Of a stretch of 64,000 bases of DNA, positions 43,914 to 55,431 are shown one piece after another (position 1 is the first letter of the stretch; the number at the start of each line of letters is the position of its first letter). Source of the DNA: Stenotrophomonas maltophilia (GTDB taxonomy: Bacteria > Pseudomonadota > Gammaproteobacteria > Xanthomonadales > Xanthomonadaceae); contig NZ_SRHZ01000024.1 in assembly GCF_004684085.1 (NCBI RefSeq), positions 186,001 through 250,000 of the forward strand. Reading direction: 5' to 3'. A model generated the notes under the pieces. The model did no database searches. It saw only the letters and a list, made by a program, of their open reading frames with translations, and was not told the DNA's origin. The translations under genes and the position numbers were made by a program.

Positions 43914-45902
43914 ATGCGCAGGACGACGTTGGCGGCCGCACTGGCCGCTCTGGGGTGCGTTGCCATGGGCAGCGCGGGCGCGGTGGACCTGTCGCAGTAC
44001 GTGCGGCAGGAGGCCTTCACCGACATCAAGATTTCACCGGCAGGCGAATACGTAGCGGCGACCGTGCCGCTGGAGGATGCCACCGCGATCGTGGTGCTGC
44101 GCCTGAAGGACAAGCAGATGGTCGGCAATTTCCGGCCGCCGGACAAGAATCACGCTTACCAGTTCGACTGGGTCAGCGACGAACGACTGCTGATCGGCCT
44201 GGCGCAGAAGTGGGGTTCGCTTGACCAGCCCAATCCCACCGGAGAGCTCTACGCGATCAACGCCAACGGCAACCGCGGTGAGCTGCTGGTGGGCTACCGG
44301 GTGGAGAGCAAGGGCCCAGGCACCCTGATCCAGCCGAAGAAGGTGGAGGCTGTCGCCGCCTTCCTTGCCGATGATCTGCCGGGCGACGAGCGCAATGTGC
44401 TGGTGACCGTGTGGCCACTTGCCGAAGACCCTTTCACCCGCGTCGATCGGATGGATGTGACCAGCGGCCGCCGCTCGCGGGTGGCGTCGTCGCCGGTACG
44501 TCGTGGGGAGTTCACCACTGACGGTGCCGGCGAAGTCCGCTTCGTGCACGGCGCCGGCAGTGACAACGTCAACAAGCTCTACTTCCGTGAGCGCTCCGGC
44601 GACAACTGGAAGCTGATCAACGACGAAGCGGTCAGCAAGCGCATCGAAACGGCCATTGGCTTCTCCGCGGGTGACGGCCTGGCCTATCTCAATGTCGAGC
44701 AGGCGCAAGGGCCCAACGCGATCGTCAGCTGGAATCCGCAGACCGGCGAGCGCGCGACGGTGCTGCGCGACGAGGTGGTCAATCCGTACCGGATCATCCG
44801 CCGACCCGGGAGCCATGTGCCCGTAGGCGCACTGTATCTGGGGGACAAGCCGCGGACCCGCTTCTTCGACGACAGTTCAGCCGATGCGCGCCTGTACCGC
44901 AGCCTGGAGGCGGCGTTCGGCAGCGCGGTCTACATCACATCCAGTACCCGCGACGGTCGCGTTGTCCTGGTGGAGACCTGGTCGGGCAAGAACCCTGGCG
45001 ATTTCTACCTGTACGACACGGTGGCACGCAAGGCCGAGCACCTGATCAGCCGCAGTGAGTGGATCGATGTGGACCGGAGTGCCAGCGTACGCCCGGTTGC
45101 ATTGAAGGCCCGCGACGGGCTGCCGCTGCATGGTTTCCTGACCGTGCCGGCGGGCAGCGACGGGCGCAACCTGCCGATGGTGGTGATGCCACACGGCGGG
45201 CCCTTCAACATGTTCGATTCGGGCGAGTACGACCGCGAGACGCAGATGCTGGCCGCCGCCGGTTACGCCGTGCTGCAGGTCAACTTCCGTGGCTCTGGCA
45301 ACTACGGCCGTGCGCATACCCAGGCCGGTGCGCAGCAGTGGGGTGCGGCGATGCAGGACGATGTCACCGATGCCACCCGCTGGGCCATCGCAGAAGGCAT
45401 TGCCGATGGCCGCCGCATCTGCATTTACGGCGCCAGCTACGGGGCTTACTCGGCGATGATGGGCGCCGCCCGTGAGCCAGGGTTGTACCAGTGCGCGGCC
45501 GGCTATGTCGGTCTCTACGACCTGCCGATGATGTACACCCGCGGTGATATCCAGGATCGCGGTTCAGGCGTGACCTACCTGCGCGAATGGCTGGGTGATC
45601 CGGCCAAGCTGGGTGCGGTGTCGCCGGTGAACCTGGCCGAGCGGATCAAGGTGCCGGTGTTCCTCGCAGCGGGTGGCGAAGACAAGCGCGCACCGATCCT
45701 GCACACCGAGCGCATGGAAGCGGCACTCAAGCGTGCCGGTACGCCGGTGGAAAGCCTGTACTACAAGACCGAAGGCCACGGTTTCTACACCGAGGCACAT
45801 CGCAGCGAGTACTACGGCAAGCTGCTGGCGTTCCTCTCGCGCAGCCTGGGGGGCAAGACCGCGACGACCGCACCCGCGGCCGGCAAGGACAAGGCGCCCT
45901 GA
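43914..45902 (+). CDS. Exported S9 family (prolyl oligopeptidase) serine peptidase
   Basis: The 662-residue protein has a Sec signal (LAAALAALGCVAMGSAGA) followed by a beta-propeller-like part and a C-terminal alpha/beta hydrolase. The catalytic residues are Ser in GASYGAY, Asp in AGGEDKR and His in EGHGFY. It probably releases short peptides in the periplasm. It is convergent with a POT peptide importer gene, which fits a role in peptide use. Confidence 0.88.
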   Translation: MRRTTLAAALAALGCVAMGSAGAVDLSQYVRQEAFTDIKISPAGEYVAATVPLEDATAIVVLRLKDKQMVGNFRPPDKNHAYQFDWVSDERLLIGLAQKWGSLDQPNPTGELYAINANGNRGELLVGYRVESKGPGTLIQPKKVEAVAAFLADDLPGDERNVLVTVWPLAEDPFTRVDRMDVTSGRRSRVASSPVRRGEFTTDGAGEVRFVHGAGSDNVNKLYFRERSGDNWKLINDEAVSKRIETAIGFSAGDGLAYLNVEQAQGPNAIVSWNPQTGERATVLRDEVVNPYRIIRRPGSHVPVGALYLGDKPRTRFFDDSSADARLYRSLEAAFGSAVYITSSTRDGRVVLVETWSGKNPGDFYLYDTVARKAEHLISRSEWIDVDRSASVRPVALKARDGLPLHGFLTVPAGSDGRNLPMVVMPHGGPFNMFDSGEYDRETQMLAAAGYAVLQVNFRGSGNYGRAHTQAGAQQWGAAMQDDVTDATRWAIAEGIADGRRICIYGASYGAYSAMMGAAREPGLYQCAAGYVGLYDLPMMYTRGDIQDRGSGVTYLREWLGDPAKLGAVSPVNLAERIKVPVFLAAGGEDKRAPILHTERMEAALKRAGTPVESLYYKTEGHGFYTEAHRSEYYGKLLAFLSRSLGGKTATTAPAAGKDKAP

Positions 45903-45958
45903 CGTGAAGGGCGGCGGATGCTCTGTCCGCCGCCCTCGATATCCGCCTGCGGGGCGGG

Positions 45959-47713
45959 CTACTTCACCCCGTGCATCATCCGCTTCAGCAGCGGTGCGGC
46001 AATGAAGGCCAGCACCGCACAGCCCAGGCCGATCCACATCAGCAGCCAGAACAGGTGCGCATAGGCACCAGCGGCGGCCACCATGTCCAGCGATTCGCCT
46101 TCCGGCACCTCGATCGCGGCCAACTTGCCGAACAGGGCCGCCAACGTTTCAGAGAATGCCGTGGCCAGGAACCAGGTGCCCATCATCAGGCTCATCACCC
46201 GTGGCACGGCCAGCTGGGTCACTGCCGACAGGCCGACCGGCGACAGGCACATCTCGCCGCTGGCCAGCAGGAAGTAGGCCAGCACCAGCCACCACACGCT
46301 GGCCATCTCGCCGGTGGCGCCCACCTGCTGTGCGGCCAGCGCCAGCGGCACGAACGACAGCGCGCCGATCACCAGGCCCCAGGCCGACTTCACCGGCTTG
46401 CCCGGCTCCCAGCCACGGCGGTCCATCCACGTCCAAAGCGCGGCGAAGGCCGGCGCCAGCAGCACCAGGAACAGGCCGCCCAGGTAGGTCAGCGAACCGG
46501 CGGTCTGCGGGATCACCAGGCAATCGCGCACCAGCAGCACCAGCATCAGCGCGACGATGGCGATGAAGAACGCACGCGGTGCGCTCGATCCGGGGCGGCG
46601 TTCGGACAGTCGCGCGCTGACCACGAAGCCCAGCGGCGCCAGCAGCAGCGAGATGATCGACCACGGCAGCGGGGTACCGCCGGTGATCACCAGCGAGGGC
46701 ACGATGTCCTTGGTCAGCAGGCGGTCGGTGAAGGTCACCCATGAGCCATACGACTGCTCGTACATGGTGAAGAACACCAGCGCCATGAAGATCAACACCA
46801 TCAGTGCGATCATCTGCTGGCGCTGCACCGGCGTGCACTTGCTGCCGGTGAACCAGGCGAACCAGACCAGCACGCCGCCCAGCACCAGCAGCATCAGCAT
46901 CAGTGCCAGGCTGATTTCACCGCCCAGCGCGAACGCACCATTGCCTGCGGCCCACATCAGCCACGCCACTGGCAGCACACCGAGCACCGCGCACAGATAG
47001 ATGAGCCATTCGCGCGGCAGGCCCAGCACCTTCTGCTTCAACGCCGCCGGTTGCGGCGCTTCGGCGTGGCCCTGCAGGTACTTCTGGCCCCACAGGAACA
47101 TCGCCAGGCCGGCCAGCATGCCGATACCGGCGGCGCCGAAGCCGTACTTCCAGCCATAGGCCTCGCCGAGGAATCCGCACACCAGCGAAGAGAACAGCGC
47201 GCCGAGATTGATGCCGGCGTAGAACAGCGAGAAGCCCGAGTCGCGGCGCGGGTCGTCCTTGGGGTAGAGCTTGCCGACGATGGTGGAGATGTTCGGCTTC
47301 AGGAAACCGACGCCCATGATGATCAGCGCCAGCGACAGGTAGGTCACCGCCAGTGCGGAGGTGTCGCGCACCACTTCGCCGTTCACCCGGTACGCGGCGT
47401 GCCCCTCGAAGGCCATGCCCAGATGGCCGAGCACCAGCAGGATGCCGCCGAACAGCACCGCCCGGCGCATGCCCAGCCAGCGGTCTGCCAGCATGCCGCC
47501 GAACACGGGAATGCAGTACACCAGGCCGCCATAGGCACCGAGCAGGTCCAGCCCGGCCTTGTCGCCGAACAGGTGGTACTTGGTGAGATAGAGCAGCAGC
47601 AGCGCCTTCATGCCGTAGAAGGAGAAGCGCTCCCACATTTCGGTGAAGAAGCAGACGTAGACGCCCTTGGGATGGCCCAGGAAGTCGTCGGAAGCAATTG
47701 CAGTGGAATTCAT
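45959..47713 (-). CDS. POT-family proton-coupled di/tripeptide transporter
   Basis: The start chosen is the ATG at 47713, giving 584 residues with 12-14 membrane helices. Family signatures are EMWERFSFYGMKALLLLYL, GGMLADRWLG (the ExxER-related helix 1 motif is EMWERF) and FYAGINLGALFSSLVCG, with the PTR2 signature FSLFYAGINLG. It imports peptides with protons across the inner membrane. SMAG palindromes flank its upstream side. Confidence 0.92.
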   Translation of the reverse strand: MNSTAIASDDFLGHPKGVYVCFFTEMWERFSFYGMKALLLLYLTKYHLFGDKAGLDLLGAYGGLVYCIPVFGGMLADRWLGMRRAVLFGGILLVLGHLGMAFEGHAAYRVNGEVVRDTSALAVTYLSLALIIMGVGFLKPNISTIVGKLYPKDDPRRDSGFSLFYAGINLGALFSSLVCGFLGEAYGWKYGFGAAGIGMLAGLAMFLWGQKYLQGHAEAPQPAALKQKVLGLPREWLIYLCAVLGVLPVAWLMWAAGNGAFALGGEISLALMLMLLVLGGVLVWFAWFTGSKCTPVQRQQMIALMVLIFMALVFFTMYEQSYGSWVTFTDRLLTKDIVPSLVITGGTPLPWSIISLLLAPLGFVVSARLSERRPGSSAPRAFFIAIVALMLVLLVRDCLVIPQTAGSLTYLGGLFLVLLAPAFAALWTWMDRRGWEPGKPVKSAWGLVIGALSFVPLALAAQQVGATGEMASVWWLVLAYFLLASGEMCLSPVGLSAVTQLAVPRVMSLMMGTWFLATAFSETLAALFGKLAAIEVPEGESLDMVAAAGAYAHLFWLLMWIGLGCAVLAFIAAPLLKRMMHGVK

Positions 47714-47737
47714 CGCGGAATTATAGGCGCGCGCCGG

Positions 47738-47824
47738 GTAGCGCCGGGCCATGCCCGGCGAGCGCGCAGCGCGGCGATCCATGGCAGGTGGCTCTCCGCA
47801 ACGCCGGGCATGGCCCGGCGCTAC
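47738..47824. repeat. Inverted pair of SMAG palindromes
   Basis: A rightward copy (47738-47761, GTAGCGCCGGGCC-ATG-CCCGGCGA) and a leftward copy (47801-47824, ending GGCGCTAC) are 39 bases apart. They lie between the POT gene start and the end of the DUF1624-type gene. Confidence 0.87.
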
Positions 47825-47827
47825 CGC

Positions 47828-48976
47828 TCACAGATACCGCAACCACGCGAGATCGCGTCGCCGTGCCTTGAACCGCGCAAACGCCCGCGTCGGCGGGTAC
47901 AGCACCACCGCCAGCGCACAGGCCACCAGCAGCAGGCCGGCCACCGAATCCAGTGCGTACAGGTCGCCGTGCGTCGGCCCCCAGATCGCCAGCGCGCCCA
48001 GGTACAGCCCCTTCAACACGTACAGATGCAGCAGGTAGAAGAACATCGGCGCCGCACCGATATCGGCCAACGGTCGCAGCGCACGCGCCAAGGGCGGCCA
48101 TTCGTACAGGCGCAACCACAGCAGGCCCACGCCCAGGGTCAACAGCAGGAACTGCAGCGACGGCGGGTACTTGGTGATGTTGAACACGCTCATCCAGGTG
48201 CGCAGCGTGGTCTGCTGGTACTGCCAGGGTGCGTCGCCATACTGGTTGGCGAAGCGCAGCAGGGCGAACAGGGCCAGCGCGCCGACGCCTGCCCACAGCA
48301 GCCAACGCTGGCGCTGCGCCGGGTCGCACTCGCGGGCGAACCACGGTCCCATCAGGTAGCCCAGGGCGATCACCCCTATCCACGGCAGCACCGGGTAGGA
48401 GGTGCGCAGGCGCAGCGCGCCGGCCTCGATCCAGTCGCGCTGGTGCAGCACCTTCCACAGCACCGCCAACAGGCCATTGCCTTCCACGCGCACGCCATCA
48501 AGCAGGTTGTGGCCGGCCACCAGCAGCACCGCCAGCACTGCCAGCGCCGGGCGCGGCAGCCACAGCAGGCCGGCCAGCGCGATCATGCTCAGGCCGATGG
48601 CCCAGATCACCTGCAGGTACAGCGTGTCCGGCGGCAGCTGGAAGGTCCAGGCGAAGTTCACCAGAGTCAGTTCCAGCACGACCAGGAACAGTCCGCGCTT
48701 GAGCAGGAACGCGGCCGTGGCCCGGCGCGGATCCGCCTGGCGCTGGCCGTACAGCCACGCCGACAGGCCGGTGAGCAACACGAAGGCCGGCGCGCACAGA
48801 TGCGCCAGCAGGCGGCAGGCGAACAGGGCCGGCGAGACCGTGGATGCATCCATCGGGTCGCTCACCTGGTACTGCAGGAAGAACGTCTCGCGCACGTGGT
48901 CGAGCAACATCAACAGCATCACGGTGCCGCGCAGCTGGTCGATGGAGGCCAGGCGGGGGGAGGGGGAAGAAGGCAT
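47828..48976 (-). CDS. DUF1624/HGSNAT-like multi-pass membrane protein
   Basis: The start chosen is the ATG at 48976, giving 382 residues and about ten hydrophobic segments. RLASIDQLRGTVMLLMLLDH is the typical opening of the DUF1624/heparan-alpha-glucosaminide acetyltransferase-like family, with the conserved DHVRE shortly after. Members may move acyl groups across the membrane. The substrate is unknown. It could share a promoter with nothing upstream, since the next gene diverges. Confidence 0.82.
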   Translation of the reverse strand: MPSSPSPRLASIDQLRGTVMLLMLLDHVRETFFLQYQVSDPMDASTVSPALFACRLLAHLCAPAFVLLTGLSAWLYGQRQADPRRATAAFLLKRGLFLVVLELTLVNFAWTFQLPPDTLYLQVIWAIGLSMIALAGLLWLPRPALAVLAVLLVAGHNLLDGVRVEGNGLLAVLWKVLHQRDWIEAGALRLRTSYPVLPWIGVIALGYLMGPWFARECDPAQRQRWLLWAGVGALALFALLRFANQYGDAPWQYQQTTLRTWMSVFNITKYPPSLQFLLLTLGVGLLWLRLYEWPPLARALRPLADIGAAPMFFYLLHLYVLKGLYLGALAIWGPTHGDLYALDSVAGLLLVACALAVVLYPPTRAFARFKARRRDLAWLRYL

Positions 48977-49005
48977 GCGATGCAGTAACAACAAGGTAGC
49001 ATTAA

Positions 49006-49018
49006 GATATAACATATC
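49006..49018. promoter_or_regulatory. Short AT palindrome in a divergent promoter region
   Basis: GATAT-AAC-ATATC is a perfect inverted repeat in an AT-rich patch 30 bases before the DUF1624-type gene. The 200-base divergent region also serves the OPT gene at 49177. It may be an operator or a -10 element. Confidence 0.4.
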
Positions 49019-49176
49019 ATTTGCGGTGCGCCCAGCCGGACTTTGCCGGGTCGGTCGGTTGCCGGTTCGCGGACGGGTCCATTGCGCTGCAGCACACGCC
49101 CCCATCCTTTGGCACGCTGGACTTGATCTGCCCTGAACGCTAGCGTGGCAGGGATTTTTTGCCAGCAGGGGCTTTC

Positions 49177-51141
49177 ATGAACCATGACGCTGCGCCCAAG
49201 CAGCTCACTTTCCGCGCGGTGGTCCTTGCCATCGTGCTGGCGGTGGTGCTGTCGGCCGCAAACGCCTACCTCGGTCTGTTCGCAGGCCTGACCATCGCCA
49301 CCGCCATTCCCGCCGCGGTGATATCCATGGGCGTGCTGCGCCTGCTGGGCGGTGGCTCCATCCTTGAAAACAACATCGTGCAGACCGGCGCTTCGGCCGG
49401 CTCCTCGATCGCCGCCGGTGTCATCTTCACCATCCCGGCATTGGTGATCATGGGCTACTGGCCGGACTTCAAGTACTGGTGGGTGCTGGGCATCGCCGGT
49501 CTCGGTGGCCTGCTGGGCGTGCTGTTCTCGGTGCCGCTGCGCCGTTCGATGATCGTCGAAGACCCGCTGCCGTTCCCGGAAGGCAAGGCTGCGGCTGAAG
49601 TGCTCAAGGCCGGTGAAAACCCCGGCCCGGGCCTGAAGATCCTCGGCCTGTCGGCGGTGATCGGTGCCTTCGTCAAGCTGGCCGCGGAAAGCGGCATGCG
49701 CCTGATCCCCGATGCCTGGGCCACCTCGGCCTACGTCGGCAGTTCCAAGGTCACCGCCTTCATCGGCACCAACCTGTCGCCGGCACTGCTGGGCGTGGGT
49801 TACATCGTCGGCCTCAACGTCGGCATCGTGGTGGTATCCGGCTCGATCCTGACCTGGCACATCGCCATTCCGATCTACCAGGCGTTCTTCATGAACACCG
49901 ATCCAGCACTGGCCGCGTCGGTCGCCACGGCCTCGTCCACCGAGGCGGCGTTCGCCATCTGGGGCGCGAAGATGCGTTACCTGGGCGTCGGCGCGATGCT
50001 GATTGGCGGCATCTGGACCCTGATCTCGCTGCGCAAGTCGCTGCTCAACGGCGTCAAGAGCGGCTTTGCCGCCGCCCGCAAGAGCGGTGGCCCGGTACTG
50101 GCGCACACCGAGCGCGACCTGCCGATGAAGTGGATGCTGGTGGCCCTGGTGGTCTTCGTGCTGCCGCTGCTGGCCCTGTACCAGGCCATCGTCGGCCAGT
50201 GGCATGTGTCGATCCCGATGACCATCATCATGATCGTCGCTGGCTTCCTGTTCGTGTCGGTCTCGGCCTATCTGGCCGGCCTGATCGGCTCGTCCAACAA
50301 CCCGGTATCGGGCATCACCATTTCCACCATCCTGTTCGCCTCGGCCGTGCTGGTCGTGCTGCTGGGTGCCGACGGCCTCAAGCCGGTCGGTGCCGGCGGT
50401 GCGCCGCTGGGTGCGGTAGCCGCGATCATGATCGGCGCGGTGGTGTGCTGCGCCGCAGCGGTCGGCGGTGACAACCTGCAGGACCTCAAGGCCGGTTACA
50501 TCGTGGGTGCCACCCCGTGGAAGCAGCAGCTGATGCTGGGCATCGGTGCGTTCTCGTGCGCGCTGATCATGGCCCCGGTGTTGAACCTGCTGGCTACCGC
50601 CTACGGCATCGGCGTGAAGTCCGAGCTGCACCCGAACGCGCTGGCCGCACCGCAGGCCAACCTGATGGCCTCGGTGGCCAAGGGCCTGTTCGGTGGCGAA
50701 CTGCCGTGGACCTTCATCGGCATCGGCGCCGTGGTCGGTGCCGCCATCATCGCCTTCGACAGCTGGCTGAAGTCGCGCAACGCGCGCTTCCGCGTGCCGG
50801 TGCTGGCCGCCGCCATCGGTATCTACCTGCCGCTGGAGCTGATGGTGCCGATCTTCCTCGGTGGCCTGATCGCTTACCTCGTCGAGCGCTTCCACAAGGT
50901 GCGTGCCGATGACGAAGAAGGCCGCGACCGCGTGCACAAGCCGGGCGTGCTGTTCGCCGCCGGCCTGATCACCGGTGAGGCCCTGATGGGCATCGCCATT
51001 GCGGTGCCGATCGTGGTCAGCAGCCGCGCCGATGTGCTGGCCGTGCCGTTCCATCTGCCGGCCGCACAGTGGATCGGCCTGGCCGTGCTGTTCCTGGTCG
51101 GTTGGCTGATCTACCGCACCGGCAAGCGCGCCGTGGCCTGA
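49177..51141 (+). CDS. OPT-family oligopeptide transporter
   Basis: The start chosen is the ATG at 49177, six codons inside the longest frame. The 654-residue protein has about 16 hydrophobic segments and OPT family features (NAYLGLFAGLTIATAIPAAVIS, NNIVQTGASAGSSIAAG, GSSNNPVSGITIST, CCAAAVGGDNLQDLKAGYIVG). OPT proteins import oligopeptides or metal chelates with protons. A peptidase gene lies downstream, so peptides are the more likely cargo here. Confidence 0.9.
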   Translation: MNHDAAPKQLTFRAVVLAIVLAVVLSAANAYLGLFAGLTIATAIPAAVISMGVLRLLGGGSILENNIVQTGASAGSSIAAGVIFTIPALVIMGYWPDFKYWWVLGIAGLGGLLGVLFSVPLRRSMIVEDPLPFPEGKAAAEVLKAGENPGPGLKILGLSAVIGAFVKLAAESGMRLIPDAWATSAYVGSSKVTAFIGTNLSPALLGVGYIVGLNVGIVVVSGSILTWHIAIPIYQAFFMNTDPALAASVATASSTEAAFAIWGAKMRYLGVGAMLIGGIWTLISLRKSLLNGVKSGFAAARKSGGPVLAHTERDLPMKWMLVALVVFVLPLLALYQAIVGQWHVSIPMTIIMIVAGFLFVSVSAYLAGLIGSSNNPVSGITISTILFASAVLVVLLGADGLKPVGAGGAPLGAVAAIMIGAVVCCAAAVGGDNLQDLKAGYIVGATPWKQQLMLGIGAFSCALIMAPVLNLLATAYGIGVKSELHPNALAAPQANLMASVAKGLFGGELPWTFIGIGAVVGAAIIAFDSWLKSRNARFRVPVLAAAIGIYLPLELMVPIFLGGLIAYLVERFHKVRADDEEGRDRVHKPGVLFAAGLITGEALMGIAIAVPIVVSSRADVLAVPFHLPAAQWIGLAVLFLVGWLIYRTGKRAVA

Positions 51142-51147
51142 TGGCAC

Positions 51148-51248
51148 GGGGTCGGATCCCTTCCCGCCGGGAAGGGCTCTGACCCCGGTTCGCCGCCAAC
51201 AGCCGGGCAGGGGTCAGAGCCGATTCCTGCGGAATCGGATCCGACCCC
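51148..51248. repeat. Inverted pair of GGGGTC-type hairpins, copies 5 and 6
   Basis: Copy 5 (51148-51186) has ends GGGGTCGGATCCC/GGGCTCTGACCCC and inner stem CCTTCCC/GGGAAGG. Copy 6 (51210-51248) has ends GGGGTCAGAGCC/GGATCCGACCCC and inner stem CGATTCC/GGAATCG. Orientation is mirrored. They follow the OPT gene. Confidence 0.85.
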
Positions 51249-51261
51249 GGCGTTGTCCCAA

Positions 51262-51293
51262 GCAAACCGCGCTACGGCGCGGTTTGCCTTTTC
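51262..51293 (+). terminator. Terminator after the OPT gene
   Basis: GCAAACCGCGC-TACG-GCGCGGTTTGC is a perfect 11-bp hairpin followed by CTTTTC. It ends the OPT transcript beyond the two repeat hairpins. Confidence 0.9.
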
Positions 51294-51395
51294 TGGCGGC
51301 GGGGCCAATCCCTACGGGCGGCCATGACCGATGGCCTTGGCAGCCCCGGCCGCACGGGCCTACCATCGGTTTTTTGCCGTCCTGCGGAGACCCCG

Positions 51396-53474
<2,079 letters not shown>

Positions 53475-53490
53475 GCCGGTCCAGCGCCAA

Positions 53491-53588
53491 GGGGTCGGAT
53501 CCCTTCCGCACCGCGGAAGGGCTCCGACCCCGTCATTGACCGCCCCTGGGGTCAGAGCCCTTTCGCGTGGCGAAAGGGATCCGACCCC
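53491..53588. repeat. Inverted pair of GGGGTC-type hairpins, copies 7 and 8
   Basis: Copy 7 (53491-53531) has GGGGTCGGATCCC/GGGCTCCGACCCC with CTTCCGC/GCGGAAG inside. Copy 8 (53548-53588) has GGGGTCAGAGCCC/GGGATCCGACCCC with CTTTCGC/GCGAAAG inside. They are 16 bases apart, mirrored, and follow the peptidase gene. Confidence 0.87.
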
Positions 53589-53605
53589 GCACCCAGAGCA
53601 CCTGC

Positions 53606-54835
53606 ATGATCCAGAACGACATCGTCGTCTTCGGTTTGATCGCCGCCACCCTTGGCGCCGTGTTCTGGACCGCCTCGCGCGAGCAGGGCCTGTGGAAGCG
53701 CTTCTACACCTTCGTGCCGGCACTGCTGCTGTGCTACCTGATTCCCGGCATCTACAACACCGTCGGCTTGATCGATGGCCAGAACACCAAGCTCTACAAC
53801 CCGATCGCGCGCGACATCCTGCTGCCGGCGGCGCTGATCCTGCTGACCCTGGCAGTGGACATCAAGGGCATCCTGCGGCTGGGCCCGAAGCTGGTGCTGA
53901 TGTACCTGGGCGCTTCGGCCAGCATCATGCTCGGTGCGGTGGTGGCGTTTCTGGTGATGCGTGCGATCCATCCCGATACCGTGGCTGGCGATACCTGGGC
54001 CGGCATGGCCGCGCTGGCCGGCAGCTGGATCGGCGGTGGCGCCAACATGCTGGCGATGCGCGAAGTGTTCGACGTCAACGCGACCACGTTCGGCCAGTTC
54101 GCGGTGGTCGATGTCGGCGTGGGCTACGTGTGGATGGCCGCGCTGATCTTCCTGGCCGGACGCGCGGCGAAGATCGACGCGCGCAGTGGCGCCGACAGCT
54201 CGGCCATCGACGAACTGAAAGAGCGCATCGCGCGCTTCCAGGCCGAGCACGAGCGCATTCCCAGCCTGACCGATCTGATGCTGATCGTGGCGGTGGCTTT
54301 CGGCGGCGTCGGCCTGGCCCATGCCATCGGCGCGCCGCTGGCGGCGTGGTTCAAGGCCAATGTCAGCTGGGCCTCACAATTCAGCCTCGATGCGCCGTTC
54401 GTGTGGGTGGTGGTGCTGTCGACCACGCTGGGCCTGAGCCTCAGCTTCACCCGCGCCCGCAATCTGGAAGGCGCAGGCGCATCGCGCCTCGGCTCGCTGC
54501 TGCTGTATTTCCTCATTGCGTGCATCGGCATGCAGATGGACCTGCTGGCGCTGCTGGACCGGCCGTGGCTGTTCCTGCTCGGCATCATCTGGATCAGCGT
54601 GCACATCGTGCTGCTGTGGTGCCTGGGCAAGCTGCTGAAGGTGCCGTTCTTCTACTTCGCCATCGGTTCGCAGTCGAACATCGGCGGTCCGGCCTCGGCA
54701 CCGGTGGTGGCCGCCGCGTTCCATCCGGCGCTGGCGCCGGTGGGCGTGCTGCTCGGCACGATGGGCTATGCGACCGGCACCTATCTGGCCTACATTGTTG
54801 GCATCACCCTGCGCGCGCTGGCCGGGCAGGGCTGA
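53606..54835 (+). CDS. DUF819 (YjcL-like) membrane protein
   Basis: The start chosen is the ATG at 53606, 18 bases after a repeat hairpin. The 409-residue protein has about ten hydrophobic segments and DUF819 features (AALAGSWIGGGANMLAMREVF, IGSQSNIGGPASAPVVA, GYATGTYLAY). The family looks like a secondary carrier and some members lie beside peptidase genes. The substrate is unknown. Confidence 0.85.
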   Translation: MIQNDIVVFGLIAATLGAVFWTASREQGLWKRFYTFVPALLLCYLIPGIYNTVGLIDGQNTKLYNPIARDILLPAALILLTLAVDIKGILRLGPKLVLMYLGASASIMLGAVVAFLVMRAIHPDTVAGDTWAGMAALAGSWIGGGANMLAMREVFDVNATTFGQFAVVDVGVGYVWMAALIFLAGRAAKIDARSGADSSAIDELKERIARFQAEHERIPSLTDLMLIVAVAFGGVGLAHAIGAPLAAWFKANVSWASQFSLDAPFVWVVVLSTTLGLSLSFTRARNLEGAGASRLGSLLLYFLIACIGMQMDLLALLDRPWLFLLGIIWISVHIVLLWCLGKLLKVPFFYFAIGSQSNIGGPASAPVVAAAFHPALAPVGVLLGTMGYATGTYLAYIVGITLRALAGQG

Positions 54836-54851
54836 TCGTGCACGGGGTGAT

Positions 54852-54892
54852 GGGGTCAGATCCCTTTTGCGCAGCAAAAGGGATCTGACCCC
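54852..54892. repeat. GGGGTC-type hairpin repeat, copy 9
   Basis: GGGGTCAGATCCCTTTTGC-GCA-GCAAAAGG and the matching arm form a perfect 19-bp hairpin, the only fully symmetric copy. It lies between the convergent DUF819 and HExxH genes and probably ends both transcripts. Confidence 0.85.
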
Positions 54893-54905
54893 GGTTCATG
54901 GTGCG

Positions 54906-55394
54906 TCACGCCACCGGCAAACCGCGTTCGATCAACCACGCTTTCGCGTCTTCCGCATCCTGCTCGAACCACGCTTTCGTAGATCCCAGCCGATACGTAT
55001 ACCCCCACGCATCCATGTCGGCCATCAGCTGTTCGCTGCCAACACCAGGCAGCTGCCCAGCCAGCACGATCTGCAGGTAGCAGGTCGCATCCTCCTCGGG
55101 GACCGAGTCGGTGGCGTCGGTATGCACCTGCGCGCGCCGCTCCGGCGGCAGCACGATCAGGTGGCAGGCCTCGTGCAGCATCGAATGCACGGGGGTGTCA
55201 TCGCGCACGTACACGTTGCTGGCGATGATGCCGGCCTCGGGCTCGCCCCAGTAACTGCCGGGAATCGGTTCACCGGCCGCGACGTGGTGCAGCAGCAGGC
55301 CATGCGCAGCGAGCAGGCACTGCGCATCGGCGAAGGCGATATCGCCGACGCGGGTGACGTTCGGTTCGGGCGTGGTGTCGGTCATGCGGGCCAT
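54906..55394 (-). CDS. Small HExxH (gluzincin-like) protein of unknown function
   Basis: About 162 residues from the ATG at 55394, or 159 from 55385. Neither has a good ribosome site. There is no signal peptide. HSMLHEACHLIV contains a HExxH zinc motif, and EEDATCYLQI about 25 residues later supplies a possible third ligand. This spacing resembles small cytosolic metallopeptidases. I do not know the family or substrate. It is downstream of minE but has a hairpin between. Confidence 0.75.
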   Translation of the reverse strand: MARMTDTTPEPNVTRVGDIAFADAQCLLAAHGLLLHHVAAGEPIPGSYWGEPEAGIIASNVYVRDDTPVHSMLHEACHLIVLPPERRAQVHTDATDSVPEEDATCYLQIVLAGQLPGVGSEQLMADMDAWGYTYRLGSTKAWFEQDAEDAKAWLIERGLPVA

Positions 55395-55397
55395 GCA

Positions 55398-55425
55398 GCC
55401 CCGCCCGTGCAGGCACGGGCGGGGC
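55398..55425. terminator. Hairpin after minE
   Basis: GCCCCGCCCGTGC and GCACGGGCGGGGC form a perfect 13-bp stem with a 2-base loop, seven bases after the minE stop. There is no T tract, so it may act as a pause or mRNA-protecting structure rather than a strong terminator. It also overlaps the start region of the HExxH gene. Confidence 0.65.
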
Positions 55426-55431
55426 CGGGGA

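Noticed and set aside
47051-48988. A 645-codon open frame on the plus strand
   Set aside because: It runs antisense through the POT and DUF1624-type genes, is rich in Gln, His and Arg as expected of GC-rich shadow frames, and has no domain.
48919-51147. A 742-codon open frame antisense to the OPT gene
   Set aside because: The OPT protein on the plus strand has clear family motifs. The antisense product is Asp/His/Arg/Gln-rich with no recognisable fold.
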